A stretch of 64,000 nucleotides of DNA from Uranotaenia lowii (taxonomy: Eukaryota; Arthropoda; Insecta; Diptera; Culicidae): assembly GCF_029784155.1 (NCBI RefSeq), contig NW_026597399.1, positions 1-64,000 of the forward strand. The letters run 5' to 3'. Of the stretch, positions 1 through 11,530 are shown in pieces (the stretch's first letter is position 1; every line of letters begins with the position of its first letter). The position numbers were made by a program, and so were the translations under genes. The notes beneath the pieces were generated by a model, which worked only from the letters and a program-made list of their open reading frames with translations, was not told the origin of the DNA and searched no databases.

Positions 1-660
1 TGAAGCGTTTTTCGGCCATTCTGAGCTAATTTGGGATCACAACTTTAAAATGCGATTTCTGGCCTTTAGAAGCGTTTTTCGGCCATTCTGAGCCTAATTT
101 GGGATCACAACTTTAAAATGCGATTTCTGGCCTTTAGAAGCGTTTTTCGGCCATTCTGAGCTTAATTTGGGATCACAACTTTAAAATGCGATTTCTGGCC
201 TTTAGAAGCGTTTTTCGGCCATTCTGAGCCTAATTTGGGATCACAACTTTAAAATGCGATTTCTGGCCTTTAGAAGCGTTTTTCGGCCATTCTGAGCTTA
301 ATTTGGGATCACAACTTTAAAATGCGATTTCTGGCCTTTAGAAGCGTTTTTCGGCCATTCTGAGCTTAATTTGGGATCACAACTTTAAAATGCGATTTCT
401 GGCCTTTAGAAGCGTTTTTTCGGCCATTCTGAGCTTAATTTGGGATCACAACTTTAAAATGCGATTTCTGGCCTTTAGAAGCGTTTTTCGGCCATTCTGA
501 GCTTAATTTGGGATCACAACTTTAAAATGCGATTTCTAGCCTTTAGAAGCGTTTTTCGGCCATTCTGAGCTTAATTTGGGATCACAACTTTAAAATGCGA
601 TTTCTGGCCTTTAGAAGCGTTTTCGGCCATTCTGAGCTTAATTTGGGATCACAACTTTAA
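1..660. repeat. Satellite block: near-consensus monomers, some T60C
   Basis: About ten monomers close to consensus. T60C (GAGCCTAAT) occurs near 93 and 229. One-base length changes occur near 27 (lost T), 414 (T6 for T5) and 620 (T4). No B-type monomers occur here. Base 1 is T where the repeat predicts A; one base cannot be interpreted. Confidence 0.85.
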
Positions 661-3600
661 AATGCGATTTCTGTCCTTTAGAAGCGTTTTTCGGCGATTC
701 TGAGTTTAATTTGAGATCACAACTTTAAAATGCGATTTCTGGCCTTTAGAAGCGTTTTTCGGCCATTCTGAGCTTAATTTGGGATCACAACTTTAAAATG
801 CGATTTCTGGCCTTTAGAAGCGTTTTTTCGGCCATTCTGAGCTTAATTTGGGATCACAACTTTAAAATGCGATTTCTGTCCTTTAGAAGCGTTTTTCGGC
901 GATTCTGAGCTTAATTTGGGATCACAACTTTAAAATGCGATTTCTGGCCTTTAGAAGCGTTTTTCGGCCATTCTGAGCTTAATTTGGGATCACAACTTTA
1001 AAATGCGATTTCTGGCCTTTAGAAGCGTTTTTCGGCCATTCTGAGCTTAATTTGGGATCACAACTTTAAAATGCGATTTCTGTCCTTTAGAAGCGTTTTT
1101 CGGCGATTCTGAGTTTAATTTGGGATCACAACTTTAAAATGCGATTTCTGGCCTTTAGAAGCGTTTTTCGGCCATTCTGAGCTTAATTTGGGATCACAAC
1201 TTTAAAATGCGATTTCTGGCCTTTAGAAGCGTTTTTCGGCCATTCTGAGCTTAATTTGGGATCACAACTTTAAAATGCGATTTCTGTCCTTTAGAAGCGT
1301 TTTTCGTCGATTCTGAGCTTAATTTGGGATCACAACTTTAAAATGCGATTTCTGGCCTTTAGAAGCGTTTTTCGGCCATTCTGAGCTTAATTTGGGATCA
1401 CAACTTTAAAATGCGATTTCTGGCCTTTAGAAGCGTTTTTCGGCCATTCTGAGCTTAATTTGGGATCACAACTTTAAAATGCGATTTCTGTCCTTTAGAA
1501 GCGTTTTTCGGCGATTCTGAGTTAATTTGGGATCACAACTTTAAAATGCGATTTCTGGCCTTTAGAAGCGTTTTTCGGCCATTCTGAGCTTAATTTGGGA
1601 TCACAACTTTAAAATGCGATTTCTGGCCTTTAGAAGCGTTTTTCGGCCATTCTGAGCTTAATTTGGGATCACAACTTTAAAATGCGATTTCTGTCCTTTA
1701 GAAGCGTTTTTCGGCGATTCTGAGTTTAATTTGGGATCACAACTTTAAAATGCGATTTCTGGCCTTTAGAAGCGTTTTTCGGCCATTCTGAGCTTAATTT
1801 GGGATCACAACTTTAAAATGCGATTTCTGGCCTTTAGAAGCGTTTTTCGGCCATTCTGAGCTTAATTTGGGATCACAACTTTAAAATGCGATTTCTGTCC
1901 TTTAGAAGCGTTTTTCGGCGATTCTGAGCTTTAATTTGGGATCACAACTTTAAAATGCGATTTCTGGCCTTTAGAAGCGTTTTTCGGCCATTCTGAGCTT
2001 AATTTGGGATCACAACTTTAAAATGCGATTTCTGGCCTTTAGAAGCGTTTTTCGGCCATTCTGAGCTTAATTTGGGATCACAACTTTAAAATGCGATTTC
2101 TGTCCTTTAGAAGCGTTTTTCGGCGATTCTGAGCTTAATTTGGGATCACAACTTTAAAATGCGATTTCTGGCCTTTAGAAGCGTTTTTCGGCCATTCTGA
2201 GCCTCATTTGGGATCACAACTTTAAAATGCGATTTCTGGCCTTTAGAAGCGTTTTTCGGCCATTCTGAGCTTAATTTGGGATCACAACTTTAAAATGCGA
2301 TTTCTGTCCTTTAGAAGCGTTTTTCGGCGATTCTGAGTTTAATTTGGGATCACAACTTTAAAATGCGATTTCTGGCCTTTAGAAGCGTTTTTCGGCCATT
2401 CTGAGCTTAATTTGGGATCACAACTTTAAAATGCGATTTCTGTCCTTTAGAAGCGTTTTTTCGGCGATTCTGAGTTTAATTTGGGATCACAACTTTAAAA
2501 TGCGATTTCTGGCCTTTAGAAGCGTTTTTTCGGCCATTCTGAGCTTAATTTGGGATCACAACTTTAAATGCGATTTCTGGCCTTTAGAAGCGTTTTTCGG
2601 CCATTCTGAGCTTAATTTGGGATCACAACTTTAAAATGCGATTTCTGTCCTTTAGAAGCGTTTTTCGGCGATTCTGAGTTTAATTTGGGATCACAACTTT
2701 AAAATGCGATTTCTGGCCTTTAGAAGCGTTTTTCGGCCATTCTGAGCTTAATTTGGATCACAACTTTAAAATGCGATTTCTGGCCTTTAGAAGCGTTTTT
2801 CGGCCATTCTGAGCTTAATTTGGGATCACAACTTTAAAATGCGATTTCTGTCCTTTAGAAGCGTTTTTCGGCGATTCTGAGTTTAATTTGGGATCACAAC
2901 TTTAAAATGCGATTTCTGGCCTTTAGAAGCGTTTTTCGGCCATTCTGAGCTTAATTTGGGATCACAACTTTAAAATGCGATTTCTGGCCTTTAGAAACGT
3001 TTTTCGGCCATTCTGAGCTTAATTTGGGATCACAACTTTAAAATGCGATTTCTGGCCTTTAGAAGCGTTTTTCGGCCATTCTGAGCTTAATTTGGGATCA
3101 CAACTTTAAAATGCGATTTCTGTCCTTTAGAAGCGTTTTTCGGCGATTCTGAGTTTAATTTGGGATCACAACTTTAAAATGCGATTTCTGGCCTTTAGAA
3201 GCGTTTTTCGGCCATTCTGAGCTTAATTTGGGATCACAACTTTAAAATGCGATTTCTGGCCTTTAGAAGCGTTTTTCGGCCATTCTGAGCTTTATTTGGG
3301 ATCACAACTTTAAAATGCGATTTCTGTCCTTTAGAAGCGTTTTTCGGCGATTCTGAGCTTAATTTGGGATCACAACTTTAAAATGCGATTTCTGGCCTTT
3401 AGAAGCGTTTTTCGGCCATTCTGAGCTTAATTTGGGATCACAACTTTAAAATGCGATTTCTGGCCTTTAGAAGCGTTTTTCGGCCATTCTGAGCTTAATT
3501 TGGGATCACAACTTTAAAATGCGATTTCTGTCCTTTAGAAGCGTTTTTCGGCGATTCTGAGCTTAATTTGGGATCACAACTTTAAAATGCGATTTCTGGC

Positions 3601-3846
3601 CTTTAGAAGCGTTTTTTCGGCCATTCTGAGCTTAATTTGGGATCACAACTTTAAAATGCGATTTCTGTCCTTTAGAAGCGTTTTTCGGCGATTCTGAGCT
3701 TAATTTGGGATCACAACTTTAAAATGCGATTTCTGGCCTTTAGAAGCGTTTTTCGGCCATTCTGAGCTTAATTTGGGATCACAACTTTAAAATGCGATTT
3801 CTGTCCTTTAGAAGCGTTTTTCGGCGATTCTGAGTTTAATTTGGGA

Positions 3847-3852
3847 GTTGGG
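3847..3852. repeat. Marker: T3 replaced by GTTGGG (copy 1 of 4)
   Basis: Directly after a B-type monomer, base T3 of the next monomer is replaced by GTTGGG (net +5 bp, 73-bp monomer). GATC is destroyed. The added bases nearly repeat the adjoining TTGGG, which suggests slippage or a small templated duplication. Confidence 0.9.
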
Positions 3853-4804
3853 CACAACTTTAAAATGCGATTTCTGGCCTTTAGAAGCGTTTTTCGGCCA
3901 TTCTGAGCTTAATTTGGGATCACAACTTTAAAATGCGATTTCTGGCCTTTAGAAGCGTTTTTTCGGCCATTCTGAGCTTTATTTGGGATCACAACTTTAA
4001 AATGCGATTTCTGGCCTTTAGAAGCGTTTTTCGGCCATTCTGAGCTTAATTTGGGATCACAACTTTAAAATGTGTTTTCTGGCCTTTAGAAGCGTTTTTC
4101 GGCCATTCTGAGCTTAATTTGGGATCACAACTTTAAAATGCGATTTCTGTCCTTTAGAAGCGTTTTTTCGGCGATTCTGAGTTTAATTTGGGATCACAAC
4201 TTTAAAATGCGATTTCTGGCCTTTAGAAGCGTTTTTCGGCCATTCTGAGCTTAATTTGGGATCACAACTTTAAAATGCGATTTCTGTCCTTTAGAAGCGT
4301 TTTTCGGCGATTCTGAGTTTAATTTGGGATCACAACTTTAAAATGCGATTTCTGGCCTTTAGAAGCGTTTTTCGGCCATTCTGAGCTTAATTTGGGATCA
4401 CAACTTTAAAATGCGATTTCTGGCCTTTAGAAGCGTTTTTCGGCCATTCTGAGCTTAATTTGGGATCACAACTTTAAAATGCGATTTCTGTCCTTTAGAA
4501 GCGTTTTTCGGCGATTCTGAGTTTAATTTGGGATCACAACTTTAAATGCGATTTCTGGCCTTTAGAAGCGTTTTTCGGCCATTCTGAGCTTAATTTGGGA
4601 TCACAACTTTAAAATGCGATTTCTGGCCTTTAGAAGCGTTTTTCGGCCATTCTGAGCTTAATTTGGGATCACAACTTTAAAATGCGATTTCTGGCCTTTA
4701 GAAGCGTTTTTCGGCCATTCTGAGCTTAATTTGGGATCACAACTTTAAAATGCGATTTCTGTCCTTTAGAAGCGTTTTTCGGCGATTCTGAGTTTAATTT
4801 GGGA

Positions 4805-4810
4805 GTTGGG
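4805..4810. repeat. Marker: T3 replaced by GTTGGG (copy 2 of 4)
   Basis: Same event as at 3847, 958 bp downstream, in the same context after a B-type monomer. The distance is 14 monomers plus the net indels between the copies. It marks a duplicated block. Confidence 0.9.
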
Positions 4811-5831
4811 CACAACTTTAAAATGCGATTTCTGGCCTTTAGAAGCGTTTTTTCGGCCATTCTGAGCTTAATTTGGGATCACAACTTTAAAATGCGATTT
4901 CTGGCCTTTAGAAGCGTTTTTCGGCCATTCTGAGCTTAATTTGGGATCACAACTTTAAAATGCGATTTCTGGCCTTTAGAAGCGTTTTTCGGCCATTCTG
5001 AGCTTAATTTGGGATCACAACTTTAAAATGTGTTTTCTGGCCTTTAGAAGCGTTTTTCGGCCATTCTGAGCTTAATTTGGGATCACAACTTTAAAATGCG
5101 ATTTCTGTCCTTTAGAAGCGTTTTTCGGCGATTCTGAGTTTAATTTGGGATCACAACTTTAAAATGCGATTTCTGGCCTTTAGAAGCGTTTTTCGGCCAT
5201 TCTGAGCTTAATTTGGGATCACAACTTTAAAATGCGATTTCTGTCCTTTAGAAGCGTTTTTCGGCGATTCTGAGTTTAATTTGGGATCACAACTTTAAAA
5301 TGCGATTTCTGGCCTTTAGAAGCGTTTTTTCGGCCATTCTGAGCTTAATTTGGGATCACAACTTTAAAATGCGATTTCTGGCCTTTAGAAGCGTTTTTCG
5401 GCCATTCTGAGCTTAATTTGGGATCACAACTTTAAAATGCGATTTCTGTCCTTTAGAAGCGTTTTTCGGCGATTCTGAGTTTAATTTGGGATCACAACTT
5501 TAAAATGCGATTTCTGGCCTTTAGAAGCGTTTTTCGGCCATTCTGAGCTTAATTTGGGATCACAACTTTAAAATGCGATTTCTGGCCTTTAGAAGCGTTT
5601 TTCGGCCATTCTGAGCTTAATTTGGGATCACAACTTTAAAATGCGATTTCTGTCCTTTAGAAGCGTTTTTCGGCGATTCTGAGCTTAATTTGGGATCACA
5701 ACTTTAAAATGCGATTTCTGGCCTTTAGAAGCGTTTTTCGGCCATTCTGAGCTTAATTTGGGATCACAACTTTAAAATGCGATTTCTGTCCTTTAGAAGC
5801 GTTTTTCGGCGATTCTGAGTTTAATTTGGGA

Positions 5832-5837
5832 GTTGGG
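5832..5837. repeat. Marker: T3 replaced by GTTGGG (copy 3 of 4)
   Basis: Same change, 1027 bp after the second copy and again following a B-type monomer. As with the first two copies, a C19T/A21T monomer follows a few monomers later (6057), so the whole neighbourhood was copied. Confidence 0.9.
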
Positions 5838-7603
5838 CACAACTTTAAAATGCGATTTCTGGCCTTTAGAAGCGTTTTTCGGCCATTCTGAGCTTAATTT
5901 GGGATCACAACTTTAAAATGCGATTTCTGGCCTTTAGAAGCGTTTTTCGGCCATTCTGAGCTTAATTTGGGATCACAACTTTAAAATGCGATTTCTGGCC
6001 TTTAGAAGCGTTTTTCGGCCATTCTGAGCTTAATTTGGGATCACAACTTTAAAATGTGTTTTCTGGCCTTTAGAAGCGTTTTTCGGCCATTCTGAGCTTA
6101 ATTTGGGATCACAACTTTAAAATGCGATTTCTGTCCTTTAGAAGCGTTTTTCGGCGATTCTGAGTTTAATTTGGGATCACAACTTTAAAATGCGATTTCT
6201 GGCCTTTAGAAGCGTTTTTCGGCCATTCTGAGCTTAATTTGGGATCACAACTTTAAAATGCGATTTCTGTCCTTTAGAAGCGTTTTTCGGCGATTCTGAG
6301 TTTAATTTGGGATCACAACTTTAAAATGCGATTTCTGGCCTTTAGAAGCGTTTTTCGGCCATTCTGAGCTTAATTTGGGATCACAACTTTAAAATGCGAT
6401 TTCTGGCCTTTAGAAGCGTTTTTCGGCCATTCTGAGCTTAATTTGGGATCACAACTTTAAAATGCGATTTCTGTCCTTTAGAAGCGTTTTTCGGCGATTC
6501 TGAGCTTAATTTGGGATCACAACTTTAAAATGCGATTTCTGGCCTTTAGAAGCGTTTTTCGGCCATTCTGAGCTTAATTTGGGATCACAACTTTAAAATG
6601 CGATTTCTGGCCTTTAGAAGCGTTTTTCGGCCATTCTGAGCTTAATTTGGGATCACAACTTTAAAATGCGATTTCTGGCCTTTAGAAGCGTTTTTCGGCC
6701 ATTCTGAGCTTAATTTGGGATCACAACTTTAAAATGCGATTTCTGTCCTTTAGAAGCGTTTTTCGGCGATTCTGAGTTTAATTTGGGATCACAACTTTAA
6801 AATGCGATTTCTGGCCTTTAGAAGCGTTTTTCGGCCATTCTGAGCTTAATTTGGGATCACAACTTTAAAATGCGATTTCTGGCCTTTAGAAGCGTTTTTC
6901 GGCCATTCTGAGCTTAATTTGGGATCACAACTTTAAAATGCGATTTCTGTCCTTTAGAAGCGTTTTTCGGCGATTCTGAGTTTAATTTGGGATCACAACT
7001 TTAAAATGCGATTTCTGGCCTTTAGAAGCGTTTTTCGGCCATTCTGAGCTTAATTGGGATCACAACTTTAAAATGCGATTTCTGGCCTTTAGAAGCGTTT
7101 TTCGGCCATTCTGAGCTTAATTTGGGATCACAACTTTAAAATGCGATTTCTGTCCTTTAGAAGCGTTTTTCGGCCATTCTGAGCTTAATTTGGGATCACA
7201 ACTTTAAAATGCGATTTCTGGCCTTTAGAAGCGTTTTTCGGCCATTCTGAGCTTAATTTGGGATCACAACTTTAAAATGCGATTTCTGGCCTTTAGAAGC
7301 GTTTTTCGGCCATTCTGAGCTTAATTTGGGATCACAACTTTAAAATGCGATTTCTGTCCTTTAGAAGCGTTTTTCGGCGATTCTGAGCTTAATTTGGGAT
7401 CACAACTTTAAAATGCGATTTCTGGCCTTTAGAAGCGTTTTTCGGCCATTCTGAGCTTAATTTGGGATCACAACTTTAAAATGCGATTTCTGGCCTTTAG
7501 AAGCGTTTTTCGGCCATTCTGAGCTTAATTTGGGATCACAACTTTAAAATGCGATTTCTGTCCTTTAGAAGCGTTTTTCGGCGATTCTGAGTTTAATTTG
7601 GGA

Positions 7604-7609
7604 GTTGGG
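7604..7609. repeat. Marker: T3 replaced by GTTGGG (copy 4 of 4)
   Basis: Last copy of this marker, 1772 bp after the third and at the right edge of the A-A-B zone. Unlike the others it is not followed by a C19T/A21T monomer, so the copied block ended or changed here. Confidence 0.9.
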
Positions 7610-7914
7610 CACAACTTTAAAATGCGATTTCTGGCCTTTAGAAGCGTTTTTCGGCCATTCTGAGCTTAATTTGGGATCACAACTTTAAAATGCGATTTCT
7701 GGCCTTTAGAAGCGTTTTTCGGCCATTCTGAGCTTAATTTGGGATCACAACTTTAAAATGCGATTTCTGGCCTTTAGAAGCGTTTTTCGGCCATTCTGAG
7801 CTTAATTTGGGATCACAACTTTAAAATGCGATTTCTGGCCTTTAGAAGCGTTTTTCGGCCATTCTGAGCTTAATTTGGGATCACAACTTTAAAATGCGAT
7901 TTCTGGCCTTTAGA

Positions 7915-8150
7915 AGCGTGTTTCGGCCATTCTGAGCTTAATTTGGAATCACAACTTTAAAATGCGATTTCTGGCCTTTAGAAGCGTTTTTCGGCCATTC
8001 TGAGCTTAATTTGGAATCACAACTTTAAAATGCGATTTCTGGCCTTTAGAAGCGTGTTTCGGCCATTCTGAGCTTAATTTGGAATCACAACTTTAAAATG
8101 CGATTTCTGGCCTTTAGAAGCGTGTTTCGGCCTTTCTGAGCTTAATTTGG
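7915..8150. repeat. Local T42G / G1A monomer cluster
   Basis: T42G (GCGTGTTTCGG) occurs at 7920, 8056 and 8124, each followed by a monomer with G1A (TTGGAATC). The last also has A51T. The combination was seen nowhere else, so this looks like a young local amplification of one or two monomers at the junction of two zones. Confidence 0.85.
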
Positions 8151-8199
8151 AATCACAACTTTAAAATGCGATTTCTGGCCTTTAGAAGCGTTTTTCGGC

Positions 8200-9850
8200 C
8201 ATTCTGAGCTTAATTTGGGATCACAACTTTAAAATGCGATTTCTGGCCTTTAGAAGCGTTTTTCGGCGATTCTGAGCTTAATTTGGGATCACAACTTTAA
8301 AATGCGATTTCTGGCCTTTAGAAGCGTTTTTCGGCCATTCTGAGCCTCATTTGGGATCACAACTTTAAAATGCGATTTCTGGCCTTTAGAAGCGTTTTTC
8401 GGCCATTCTGAGCTTAATTTGGGATCACAACTTTAAAATGCGATTTCTGGCCTTTAGAAGCGTTTTTCGGCCATTCTGAGCTTAATTTGGGATTACAACT
8501 TTAAAATGCGATTTCTGGCCTTTAGAAGCGTTTTTCGGCCATTCTGAGCTTAATTTGGGATCACAACTTTAAAATGCGATTTCTGGCCTTTAGAAGCGTT
8601 TTTCGGCCATTCTGAGCTTAATTTGGGATCACAACTTTAAAATGCGATTTCTGGCCTTTAGAAGCGTTTTTCGGCCATTCTGAGCTTAATTTGGGATCAC
8701 AACTTTAAAATGCGATTTCTGGCCTTTAGAAGCGTTTTTCGGCCATTCTGAGCTTAATTTGGGATCATAACTTTAAAATGCGATTTCTGGCCTTTAGTAG
8801 CGTTTTTCGGCCATTCTGAGCTTAATTTGGGATCACAACTTTAAAATGCGATTTCTGGCCTTTAGAAGCGTTTTTCGGCCATTCTGAGCCTAATTTGGGA
8901 TCACAACTTTAAAATGCGATTTCTGGCCTTTAGAAGCGTTTTTCGGCCATTCTGAGCTTAATTTGGGATCACAACTTTAAAATGCGATTTCTGGCCTTTA
9001 GAAGCGTTTTTCGGCCATTCTGAGCTTAATTTGGGATCACAACTTTAAAATGCGATTTCTGGCCTTTAGAAGCGTTTTTCGGCCATTCTGAGCCTAATTT
9101 GGGATCACAACTTTAAAATGCGATTTCTGGCCTTTAGAAGCGTTTTTCGGCCATTCTGAGCCTCATTTGGGATCATAACTTTAAAATGCGATTTCTGGCC
9201 TTTAGAAGCGTTTTTCGGCCATTCTGAGCTTAATTTGGGATCACAACTTTAAAATGCGATTTCTGGCCTTTAGAAGCGTTTTTCGGCCATTCTGAGCTTA
9301 ATTTGGGATCACAACTTTAAAATGCGATTTCTGGCCTTTAGAAGCGTTTTTCGGCGATTCTGAGCTTAATTTGGGATCACAACTTTAAAATGCGATTTCT
9401 GGCCTTTAGAAGCGTTTTTCGGCCATTCTGAGCCTCATTTGGGATCACAACTTTAAAATGCGATTTCTGGCCTTTAGAAGCGTTTTTCGGCCATTCTGAG
9501 CTTAATTTGGGATCACAACTTTAAAATGCGATTTCTGGCCTTTAGAAGCGTTTTTCGGCCATTCTGAGCTTAATTTGGGATTACAACTTTAAAATGCGAT
9601 TTCTGGCCTTTAGAAGCGTTTTTCGGCCATTCTGAGCTTAATTTGGGATCACAACTTTAAAATGCGATTTCTGGCCTTTAGAAGCGTTTTTCGGCCATTC
9701 TGAGCTTAATTTGGGATCACAACTTTAAAATGCGATTTCTGGCCTTTAGAAGCGTTTTTCGGCCATTCTGAGCCTAATTTGGGATCACAACTTTAAAATG
9801 CGATTTCTGGCCTTTAGAAGCGTTTTTCGGCCATTCTGAGCCTCATTTGG
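8200..9850. repeat. 1700-bp tandem duplication, copy 1
   Basis: Markers recur exactly 1700 bp (25 monomers) later: C50G at 8268, T60C/A62C at 8346, C4T near 8494, C6T near 8767, A36T at 8796, and T60C sites near 8890, 9093 and 9163. Every diagnostic variant compared had its partner. The left breakpoint lies between about 8150 and 8268. An inner similarity at 1088 bp (16 monomers) links 8346 with 9434, so an older duplication is nested within. Confidence 0.85.
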
Positions 9851-11530
9851 GATCATAACTTTAAAATGCGATTTCTGGCCTTTAGAAGCGTTTTTCGGCC
9901 ATTCTGAGCTTAATTTGGGATCACAACTTTAAAATGCGATTTCTGGCCTTTAGAAGCGTTTTTCGGCGATTCTGAGCTTAATTTGGGATCACAACTTTAA
10001 AATGCGATTTCTGGCCTTTAGAAGCGTTTTTCGGCCATTCTGAGCCTCATTTGGGATCACAACTTTAAAATGCGATTTCTGGCCTTTAGAAGCGTTTTTC
10101 GGCCATTCTGAGCTTAATTTGGGATCACAACTTTAAAATGCGATTTCTGGCCTTTAGAAGCGTTTTTCGGCCATTCTGAGCTTAATTTGGGATTACAACT
10201 TTAAAATGCGATTTCTGGCCTTTAGAAGCGTTTTTCGGCCATTCTGAGCTTAATTTGGGATCACAACTTTAAAATGCGATTTCTGGCCTTTAGAAGCGTT
10301 TTTCGGCCATTCTGAGCTTAATTTGGGATCACAACTTTAAAATGCGATTTCTGGCCTTTAGAAGCGTTTTTCGGCCATTCTGAGCTTAATTTGGGATCAC
10401 AACTTTAAAATGCGATTTCTGGCCTTTAGAAGCGTTTTTCGGCCATTCTGAGCTTAATTTGGGATCATAACTTTAAAATGCGATTTCTGGCCTTTAGTAG
10501 CGTTTTTCGGCCATTCTGAGCTTAATTTGGGATCACAACTTTAAAATGCGATTTCTGGCCTTTAGAAGCGTTTTTCGGCCATTCTGAGCCTAATTTGGGA
10601 TCACAACTTTAAAATGCGATTTCTGGCCTTTAGAAGCGTTTTTCGGCCATTCTGAGCTTAATTTGGGATCACAACTTTAAAATGCGATTTCTGGCCTTTA
10701 GAAGCGTTTTTCGGCCATTCTGAGCTTAATTTGGGATCACAACTTTAAAATGCGATTTCTGGCCTTTAGAAGCGTTTTTCGGCCATTCTGAGCCTAATTT
10801 GGGATCACAACTTTAAAATGCGATTTCTGGCCTTTAGAAGCGTTTTTCGGCCATTCTGAGCCTCATTTGGGATCATAACTTTAAAATGCGATTTCTGGCC
10901 TTTAGAAGCGTTTTTCGGCCATTCTGAGCTTAATTTGGGATCACAACTTTAAAATGCGATTTCTGGCCTTTAGAAGCGTTTTTCGGCCATTCTGAGCTTA
11001 ATTTGGGATCACAACTTTAAAATGCGATTTCTGGCCTTTAGAAGCGTTTTTCGGCGATTCTGAGCTTAATTTGGGATCACAACTTTAAAATGCGATTTCT
11101 GGCCTTTAGAAGCGTTTTTCGGCCATTCTGAGCCTCATTTGGGATCACAACTTTAAAATGCGATTTCTGGCCTTTAGAAGCGTTTTTCGGCCATTCTGAG
11201 CTTAATTTGGGATCACAACTTTAAAATGCGATTTCTGGCCTTTAGAAGCGTTTTTCGGCCATTCTGAGCTTAATTTGGGATTACAACTTTAAAATGCGAT
11301 TTCTGGCCTTTAGAAGCGTTTTTCGGCCATTCTGAGCTTAATTTGGGATCACAACTTTAAAATGCGATTTCTGGCCTTTAGAAGCGTTTTTCGGCCATTC
11401 TGAGCTTAATTTGGGATCACAACTTTAAAATGCGATTTCTGGCCTTTAGAAGCGTTTTTCGGCCATTCTGAGCCTAATTTGGGATCACAACTTTAAAATG
11501 CGATTTCTGGCCTTTAGAAGCGTTTTTCGG
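9851..11530. repeat. 1700-bp tandem duplication, copy 2
   Basis: Second copy of the 25-monomer block, with matching variants at 9968 (C50G), 10046 (T60C/A62C), near 10194 (C4T), 10496 (A36T), near 11051 (C50G) and near 11474 (T60C). Correspondence stops between about 11480 and 11530, where C50G appears instead of the expected T60C/A62C with C6T. Confidence 0.85.

Larger units (their letters stand above)
661..7612. repeat. 204-bp trimeric higher-order repeat (A-A-B) zone
   Basis: About every third monomer is a B type carrying G28T and C50G, usually with C59T. The G28T bases fall at 674, 879, 1083, 1287, 1491, 1694, 1898, 2103, 2307, 2443, 2648 and 2851: spacings are 203-205 bp except one of 136 bp, where one A monomer is missing. 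This is a 3 x 68 higher-order repeat. From about 2.9 kb the order becomes less strict, with runs of one to four A monomers between B monomers. B monomers lose both GGCC sites. Rare extras are the 6-for-1 base replacement at four places and C19T/A21T at 4073, 5031 and 6057. Confidence 0.9.

Noticed and set aside
1..1. Array edge at the left end of the window
   Set aside because: Only base 1 differs from the expected repeat, which could be a simple substitution; a single base is not evidence.
2431..2634. A 67-codon open reading frame on the + strand
   Set aside because: It lies wholly inside the satellite and exists only because local 1-bp indels shift the frame past stops that close it elsewhere. 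The peptide is the monomer translated about three times. No start context, promoter or coding signature.
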